Part shown: positions 58,464-64,000 of the stretch, piece by piece | How the letters are laid out: each line of letters starts with the position of its first letter | How positions within the stretch are numbered: the first letter of the stretch is position 1 | Translations under genes and position numbers: made by a program | Notes under the pieces: model-generated | Databases searched by the model: none | The model's input: the letters and a program-made list of their open reading frames with translations, nothing else | What the model was told of the DNA's origin: nothing | NCBI RefSeq assembly: GCF_001613305.1 | Contig: NZ_BDCC01000009.1 | Span: 186,001-250,000, forward strand | From: Nocardia vaccinii NBRC 15922 | GTDB taxonomy: Bacteria > Actinomycetota > Actinomycetes > Mycobacteriales > Mycobacteriaceae | Direction of reading: 5' to 3' | DNA: 64,000 nucleotides

Positions 58464-58744
58464 TTCGCGGCCCGTCTCGCCGCTCGGACGCGTGCCGACA
58501 GTGCCAGCAAACGCCAACCGACCCCGGACACCGCCAGCCCCGAGGTTCGCGGCCCGTCTCGCCGCTCGGACGCGTGGCGGGTGCGAGGAACGAGTGCCCG
58601 ACACGGGGCCGAGCGGTGAGACTTCGGGGGCCGCGAACACGCCGGAGCGAAGCGGAGGCCACGGGCGCAAGCACGAGTACCCGACACGGGGCCGAGCGGT
58701 GAGACTTCGGGGGCCGCGAACACGCTGGAGCGAAGCGGAGGCCA
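58464..58744. repeat. direct repeat block downstream of rpsI, with shared 20-base module
   Basis: Two 71-base copies (58591-58661 and 58674-58744; period 83) with two mismatches, each holding GCCGGAGCGAAGCGGAGGCC or the one-base variant (58641-58660, 58724-58743). Two related copies of a 31-base segment, TTCGCGGCCCGTCTCG..., occur at 58464-58494 and 58546-58576; these partly match the complement of the 71-base unit, so the block can fold on itself. The same module occurs near guaA and groEL. Confidence 0.88.
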
Positions 58745-58756
58745 AGAAATCCAGAC

Positions 58757-59281
58757 TCAGCGCTTCGAGTACTGCGGAGCCTTGCGAGCCTTCTTGAGGC
58801 CGTACTTCTTGCGCTCGGTCGCACGCGGGTCACGAGTCAGGAAGCCGGCCCGCTTCAGAGCGGGACGATCCTCGGGAGTGACCTCGATCAGCGCACGGGC
58901 GATCGCCAGGCGCAGCGCACCGGCCTGACCCGACGGGCCGCCGCCGACCAGGCGAGCGTGCACGTCGAAGGACTCGGTCCGCTCGACGGTGACCAGCGGG
59001 GACTTCACCAGCTGCTGGTGCACCTTGTTCGGGAAGTAGTCCTCGATGGGACGCCCGTTGAGCACGAACTGGCCGGTACCCGGCTGCAGGCGCACCCGGA
59101 CCACGGCCTCCTTGCGGCGGCCGACGGTCTGCACCGGACGGTCGATCACGATCGGAGCGACGGAGGCGGACTCGTAGGACTCCTCGTAACCGGCGCCCTC
59201 GTCGACGATCTCGACTGCGGCGTCTTCCACAGCACCGTCCTCGGCGACATATTCCTCGTTGAATTCTTCAGGAGCGGTCAC
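58757..59281 (-). CDS. rpsI: 30S ribosomal protein S9
   Basis: 174 residues. The conserved S9 core starts about residue 50 ([19 protein letters not shown]) and ends in the basic [12 protein letters not shown] tail that reaches the P-site. The first about 48 residues are an acidic extension ([18 protein letters not shown]), longer than in many bacteria but seen in Mycobacteriales. Overlaps rplM by 4 bases (ATGA). Confidence 0.98.
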   Translation of the reverse strand: MTAPEEFNEEYVAEDGAVEDAAVEIVDEGAGYEESYESASVAPIVIDRPVQTVGRRKEAVVRVRLQPGTGQFVLNGRPIEDYFPNKVHQQLVKSPLVTVERTESFDVHARLVGGGPSGQAGALRLAIARALIEVTPEDRPALKRAGFLTRDPRATERKKYGLKKARKAPQYSKR

Positions 59282-59721
59282 TGGGCCACCTGCTTGATCT
59301 CGAACGGAATGGGCTGCTGGGCCGCGTGCGGATGCGACGGGCCGCCGTAGACCTTGAGTTTGCCGGCGATCTTGTTGCCGAGCTTGTTCTTCGGGATCAT
59401 GCCCTTCACGGCGCGCTCCACGACCCGCTCGGGACGGGTGTCGAGCAGCTGCCCGACAGACCGGGACTTCAGGCCGCCCGGGAACCCGGAGTGGGTGTAC
59501 AGGTGCTTGTCCTGCCGCTTGTTGCCGGAGACGGCAACCTTGTCGGCGTTGATGATGATGACGAAATCGCCACCATCCACGTTGGGGGCGTAGGTCGGCT
59601 TGTTCTTGCCGCGCAGCAGATTCGCTGCCTGTACGGCAAGGCGGCCGAGCACTACGTCAGTGGCGTCGATGACGTACCACTGGCGGGTGACGTCACCTGC
59701 CTTCGGGCTGTACGTAGGCAC
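59278..59721 (-). CDS. rplM: 50S ribosomal protein L13
   Basis: 147 residues, same length as in mycobacteria. From a GTG at 59721: [20 protein letters not shown], with [19 protein letters not shown] and the [16 protein letters not shown] region. First gene of the rplM-rpsI operon. Confidence 0.98.
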   Translation of the reverse strand: MPTYSPKAGDVTRQWYVIDATDVVLGRLAVQAANLLRGKNKPTYAPNVDGGDFVIIINADKVAVSGNKRQDKHLYTHSGFPGGLKSRSVGQLLDTRPERVVERAVKGMIPKNKLGNKIAGKLKVYGGPSHPHAAQQPIPFEIKQVAQ

Positions 59722-59933
59722 AGTTCTTCCCTGTCTGTCGTGGTGTTCTACCGGCCCGGCGGACGATCGAGCGACCCCGGCGGCCAGCGGAGACCCGGGA
59801 CTCGTGGCACGAAGCGATGAACTCGCGACGTATCGCACGCCAGCGGGCAACGATACCAGTCCGGCATCGCACCCCCGAAATCGGACCCGTGACCCCACCG
59901 GCGTCGGTGCTCACCTGGACCACCGGGCGCGGT

Positions 59934-61655
59934 TCAGACGTGCAGCGGCGGGCCCTGGTCGAGGTCATCGGGCACGGTCGGCACCAGATAGTGCAGGTTG
60001 TCGATGCCGAACCGAGCACAGCTCTCCGCCGACTCGATACCCGGGCCCGGCTCCACGTCGGCGTTCGGAATATCCGGGCAGCCCTGCGGCGCACCGGCCG
60101 GAATCACCAGATCCGTCGCCGCCCGCACCCCGGACGCGAGGCCAGACCGATTCACACTGCCCGGACCCGATCCGATGTGCACCGCCATCGCCGCCAGCGC
60201 GACCGCGCCCACGATCGTCGGAGCGCCGAACAGGTTGTCCTTCACCTTGTTCCACACCCGGCCGGATTGCTCACCCTGCTGCTCGACCGGCGGCTCCGGA
60301 TGACGCGCCCGCGGACCGGCCGGTTCGCCGCCGGACCCCATCCTGGTGGTCTGCATCGTGTCGGCCGGGGAACCCGGCAGCCGGGTCATCCGGCCGCCCA
60401 TCGCGGGAACGCCCGGATGCACGTTCGACACCTGGTCGTGCACCATGACGGTGGTCTGCTCGCCCTCCTCGGGCGCGGCGTGCCGCGGACCCTGCTGGCC
60501 CGGACGCACACCCGTGAGATGGCCCGTCGACTCCGGCCCTCGCCGGCCGTGCCGCCCGCCCTCGGCCGCGACGGCGTCCTCCTCGGCCGGGTCGGCGGAC
60601 GAAGTCACCGCACCCTGCCCGCCGGTCGAGCCGGAATATCCGCCCGCCGGATTGCCCGGTGGGCGGCCGCCGCCATGCTGACCCGGATCGACCGGACGAC
60701 CCTGATCCGGACGTGGCGTCGCCGCCTGTCCGGGCCCCTGCGGTATCGGGCCCGGGCCGCCGGGGCGTGCCGGCTCGGGCCCATAGCCCTGATCGGGCTC
60801 CTCGTCGGCGTATTCGCTGTCGGTGATCAGCAGATGCGCCGCACCCAGCACCAGTGCGTGCATCGGATGGTCGGCCACGTGCAGCCGGTGACCGAGATGG
60901 TTCTGGAACGCCAGTCGCAACGCGTCGTTGAAGCAGACATTGCCGGTGAGCAGCACCCGCGAGGTGTCCGCGCCGATCGAGCGGGCCGCGGCCATCACCT
61001 CGATCACCACGTTGTCGGCGTGATGCGCGTCGCGCATGGCGTCGGGGGCGATCGGCACTCCGACGGATTCCGTGGGCTGCTCGTCGTCGCCGTTCACCGA
61101 GACGACCAGGCACATCCGGCCGTCGGAGTAGACGCCGGTCGCGCTCGTCGCCCGGCCACTGGCATCGGGCGGGCGGACCAGGCCGATGGCGCGCACATAA
61201 CCCGATAACGCGACCGATTCGGGCAGCGGCTCGGTCGTCACGTCCAGTTCCTCGACCAGCCGGGCGTATTCGTCGATCTTCTCGTCGGGCCAGTCGTCCG
61301 GATACGGCAGCGCGATGACGTCCGGCTTGCCCCGCACGTATTTGCCGATGGCGGCCAGCGGGTTGTACAACCGCGCCCGGAACACCAGTTCCGAGGGCCA
61401 GGTCGCGCCCGCGATGCGGATCTGCTTGTGGCCGAGGATGTCCCGCACGTCGGCCACGGCGATACCCAGGTCGGAACGCCCCCGATCGGCGCCCGCGGTA
61501 TGCAGGCGACCGGACGCGTCCGCCAGCAGATACGCGGGCGGCGTGTATGTTCCTTCCACCTGGACCGGGCGGATCGGCGTACCACCGCCACCGCCGGCCA
61601 CGGACACCACATCCCATCCGAGATGTACCGCCCCAACTCGAGCCGTCACACGCAC
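59934..61655 (-). CDS. actin-like membrane protein beside rplM (T7SS-associated type)
   Basis: 573 residues. An actin/Hsp70-like N-terminal domain (MRVTARVGAVHLGWDVVSV; ALSGYVRAIGLV; VYSDGRMCLVVSVNGDDE; VLLTGNVCFNDALRLAF; VLGAAHLLITDSEY), a Pro/Gly/Arg-rich linker, a single transmembrane helix (about residues 465-485, GAPTIVGAVALAAMAVHIG) and a short C-terminal domain. Start GTG 61655 with AAGAAGG seven bases upstream. Its position after rplM matches the mycobacterial ESX-4 flanking gene Rv3446c, annotated as T7SS-associated; I assign this by place, not by search. Confidence 0.78.
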   Translation of the reverse strand: MRVTARVGAVHLGWDVVSVAGGGGGTPIRPVQVEGTYTPPAYLLADASGRLHTAGADRGRSDLGIAVADVRDILGHKQIRIAGATWPSELVFRARLYNPLAAIGKYVRGKPDVIALPYPDDWPDEKIDEYARLVEELDVTTEPLPESVALSGYVRAIGLVRPPDASGRATSATGVYSDGRMCLVVSVNGDDEQPTESVGVPIAPDAMRDAHHADNVVIEVMAAARSIGADTSRVLLTGNVCFNDALRLAFQNHLGHRLHVADHPMHALVLGAAHLLITDSEYADEEPDQGYGPEPARPGGPGPIPQGPGQAATPRPDQGRPVDPGQHGGGRPPGNPAGGYSGSTGGQGAVTSSADPAEEDAVAAEGGRHGRRGPESTGHLTGVRPGQQGPRHAAPEEGEQTTVMVHDQVSNVHPGVPAMGGRMTRLPGSPADTMQTTRMGSGGEPAGPRARHPEPPVEQQGEQSGRVWNKVKDNLFGAPTIVGAVALAAMAVHIGSGPGSVNRSGLASGVRAATDLVIPAGAPQGCPDIPNADVEPGPGIESAESCARFGIDNLHYLVPTVPDDLDQGPPLHV

Positions 61656-61758
61656 AAGTGTGCCTTCTTCTTCGGCGACACGCGCGACCGGCCAGGTTTA
61701 CTGCCTGGTCGCCGCCGTTTCGCGGGATGCGGACAACAACAACTGACGCTCATACCGT

Positions 61759-64000
61759 TCATGCCGAGGACTTCTTCAGCCGCAGCCGCCACCAGGTGAG
61801 GATCATCAGGACCAGCGTGAGTGCGGCCAGCATGCCGATATCGAGCCACCAGACATGCGAGGTGTGCTTCCACAGCGTATCGGTGGCCGCACTGCTGTCG
61901 AGCGGATTCAGTGCGGGCATGTCGACCGTCGAGGAACCCGCCGCGAACCCCCATCGCGAGGGGAACAGCCAGGCGATCTGCTGGAGTACGACGCGATTGG
62001 TCACCGGAATCACGCCGCCCGCCATCACCAGCTGAACCATGATCACCACCACCAGCAACGGCATCACCTGCTCGTTCGACCTCGCGACCGACGAGAGCGC
62101 CAGACCGATGAGCACACATGCGATGGCGGTGGCCGCGATATCGACGTACAGCTCCACATTGCCGGACGGAATCACCGTTCCGTGGCCGGGCTGTTTCTTG
62201 CCGATCAGGACGATCGCCACCATCACCGCGGACTGCAGCAGAGCCGCGAAGCCGAAAATGGCGACCTTGGCCATCAGATACGACCACGGGCGCAGCCCGA
62301 CCGCGCGCTCACGGAGGAAGATCGCCCGTTCGGCGACCAGATCGCGGACGGTGAGGGTGGATCCCATGAAACATGCGCCCAGGATCAGCACGACCAGCAG
62401 CTGTTCGCTCTCCCGGCCACCGTCGGGGACGAACATGATGTTGCCCTTCCCGTCGCTCACCTGTGACAGCGGGCCGATGGCCAGACCGTTGGTGCCCGGC
62501 ACCACCAGCGAGAGCCCGCCCAGCACGAACGGCAGCAGCACCAGGAATATCAGATAACCGCGGTCGGCCAGGATCAGCCGGAACTGCCGCCGCGACAACG
62601 TCGAGAATTGTTTGCGGGCACTGGATTTCGGCGGCTTGCCCTGGTCGCCGGGCGGTGCCGGCGGTGGCGGTGGCGGTACCGCGGCCTGTTTGGCGCGATA
62701 GTTCGCGAAGGCGCGATCCGGGTCCGCGGCGACCTGGGCGAAGATCTCCGCCCAGTCGCTGGTGCCCAGGAAGGTGCCGACCGCGCCCGGATGACCGAAG
62801 TACGCGGTCTTACCGCCGGGTGCGAGCAGCAGTACCTGATCGCACATGTCCAGGCAGGCCACCGAATGCGTGACCACGATGACGGTGCGTCCGGCGTCGG
62901 CCAGCTCCCGCAGCATGGTCATGACCTGACGGTCCAGCGCCGGGTCCAGACCCGAGGTGGGCTCGTCGAGCAACAGCAGGGCGGGGCCGGTGAGCAGTTC
63001 CAGCGCCACCGACGCGCGCTTGCGCTGACCGCCGGAGAGTTTGTCGACCCGCGTATCGGCGTGTTCGGTGAGCGAAAGTTCTTGCAGCACACCGTCGATG
63101 ACCTCGCGACGGTCCGCCTTGGAGGTGTCGGGGGGCAGCCGAAGCTCGGCGGCGTAGCCGAGCGCCTGCCGCACGGTGAGCTGGCGGTGCAGCACGTCGT
63201 CCTGCGGAACCATGCCGATACGACTGCGCATGGCCTCGTATTCGGCGTGCAGGTTACGCCCCTCGAAGGTGACCGCGCCCGCGGACGGATGCGTCGCTCC
63301 GGCGATGAGTTTGGACAGCGTGGATTTACCCGCGCCGGAGGGACCGATCAGCGCGGTCAGGGTGCCGCGCCCGGCCTGCATGTTCACATCGACCAGCAAC
63401 TGCTTGTTGCCCTCGACCGTGAAACCGACGCCGTGCACGTCCAGGCCCTGCTCGGCGACCGGCTTCTGGCGCAGGACGAGCGCGCCCTCCTGCACCAGGA
63501 AGTCGATGTTGCCGATCGTGACGATATCCCGCTCGCGCAGGGCGACACGCTGTTCGCGGCGACCGTTGACGAAGGTGCCGTTGGCCGAGCCGACGTCCTC
63601 GATGACCAGCCCCTCGGGGCCCTTGACCAGGCGCGCGTGCCGCCGCGAGGCCAGCGGATCGTTCACCACGATCTCGTTGTCGCTGGTGCGGCCGATGTTC
63701 AAGCCGCCCACGGGAATTCGGTCCGCGCGGGCGAACGGCGCGGTGGAGGTCGACGCGCGCATCGGCGGCGGCATCGGCGGCAGCATCGAGGCGTCGGCCT
63801 TCGCGGTCATATTGATATCGGCCGCGGCAGGTTGCTGGGCCGAAGCCGATTGCGGGGCCGGAACTTGTTGCTGTGCCAAAATCGGTTGCTGCGGAGGAAC
63901 CGGACGCTGCGGAGCGACCGGCTGCTGCGGAACGGGCGACTGCGGAGGGACCGGATGCTGTGGCGAAAGTGGTTGCTGCGGCGCGTAATCCGGCCGATCG
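61759..64000 (-). CDS. FHA-domain ABC transporter, Rv1747-like (N-terminus beyond window)
   Basis: ABC transporter with fused regulatory and membrane parts. In the visible part: a Gln/Pro-rich linker (QQPVAPQRPVPPQQ), an FHA phosphothreonine-binding domain (NIGRTSDNEIVVNDPLASRRHARL... VGSANGTFVNG), an ABC domain with Walker A GPSGAGKST, signature LSGGQRKRASV and Walker B ALLLLDEPTSGLDP, and a six-segment ABC-2 permease. Frame is open to the right edge, so the TTG at 63879 is not the start; Rv1747 has a second FHA domain in that position. Rv1747 exports lipid-linked glycans and is regulated by PknF; analogous control is inferred. Confidence 0.92.
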   Translation of the reverse strand, partial: DRPDYAPQQPLSPQHPVPPQSPVPQQPVAPQRPVPPQQPILAQQQVPAPQSASAQQPAAADINMTAKADASMLPPMPPPMRASTSTAPFARADRIPVGGLNIGRTSDNEIVVNDPLASRRHARLVKGPEGLVIEDVGSANGTFVNGRREQRVALRERDIVTIGNIDFLVQEGALVLRQKPVAEQGLDVHGVGFTVEGNKQLLVDVNMQAGRGTLTALIGPSGAGKSTLSKLIAGATHPSAGAVTFEGRNLHAEYEAMRSRIGMVPQDDVLHRQLTVRQALGYAAELRLPPDTSKADRREVIDGVLQELSLTEHADTRVDKLSGGQRKRASVALELLTGPALLLLDEPTSGLDPALDRQVMTMLRELADAGRTVIVVTHSVACLDMCDQVLLLAPGGKTAYFGHPGAVGTFLGTSDWAEIFAQVAADPDRAFANYRAKQAAVPPPPPPAPPGDQGKPPKSSARKQFSTLSRRQFRLILADRGYLIFLVLLPFVLGGLSLVVPGTNGLAIGPLSQVSDGKGNIMFVPDGGRESEQLLVVLILGACFMGSTLTVRDLVAERAIFLRERAVGLRPWSYLMAKVAIFGFAALLQSAVMVAIVLIGKKQPGHGTVIPSGNVELYVDIAATAIACVLIGLALSSVARSNEQVMPLLVVVIMVQLVMAGGVIPVTNRVVLQQIAWLFPSRWGFAAGSSTVDMPALNPLDSSAATDTLWKHTSHVWWLDIGMLAALTLVLMILTWWRLRLKKSSA

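Noticed and set aside
58464..58744. CRISPR array
   Set aside because: Only two direct copies of 71 bases with a 12-base gap, plus inverted relatives; no regular spacers and no cas genes.

Overview
This is high-GC actinobacterial chromosome, most likely Nocardia or a close relative in the Mycobacteriales. The main reason is gene order. guaB3, guaB2, a DUF5319 gene, rsdA, sigD, a hypothetical gene, whiB3, groEL1, groES, then tsaD, rimI, tsaB, tsaE, alr, nnr, glmS, an Rv3438-like gene, glmM, rpsI, rplM and an actin-like gene follow the M. tuberculosis Rv3410c-Rv3446c backbone almost gene for gene. The differences are inserted blocks. These assignments come from reading translated sequence and recalled synteny; no database search was run.

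Layout. 1-4352: a cell-envelope stress module with two divergent PspC-domain genes (sensor kinase and membrane protein) flanking a MycE-type sugar O-methyltransferase. 4421-10422: purine genes guaA, guaB3 and guaB2 with a degenerate alpha/beta hydrolase between them. 10715-16419: regulators (DUF5319, anti-sigma RsdA and SigD, WhiB3, a SigK-like sigma with a short anti-sigma). 17338-19403: groEL1 and groES under a CIRCE operator. 20117-26362: a membrane-anchored Hsp70/actin-like protein, EfeO-EfeB heme/iron proteins without EfeU, and a secreted phosphoesterase. 26610-35880: t6A synthesis (tsaD, tsaB, tsaE), rimI, alr, nnr, an SDR, a cupredoxin lipoprotein and a transglycosylase. 36491-39510: glmS and a pseudo-hydrolase.

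39746-56733 is an accessory island rich in type VII secretion (ESX/WXG100) substrates. It holds small partners with YxxxD signals, four long WXG-bearing proteins, a YbaB-like protein and a coiled-coil protein that share a C-terminal KSWLV tail, a DUF6802-like protein and several small membrane proteins. It also contains a MarR-rhodanese pair, a PspC mini-protein and an ABC-F ATPase. No EccB/C/D/E or mycosin gene is inside the window, but the island abuts the chromosomal neighbourhood where ESX-4 lies in mycobacteria. 56864-61655: glmM, rpsI, rplM and an actin-like protein. 61759 to the right edge: an Rv1747-like FHA-ABC transporter, cut at its N-terminus.

Palindromic and direct repeats are concentrated downstream of groEL, next to guaA and between rpsI and glmM, and share a 20-base module. 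I found no tRNA, rRNA, CRISPR array, insertion sequence or riboswitch that I can defend.
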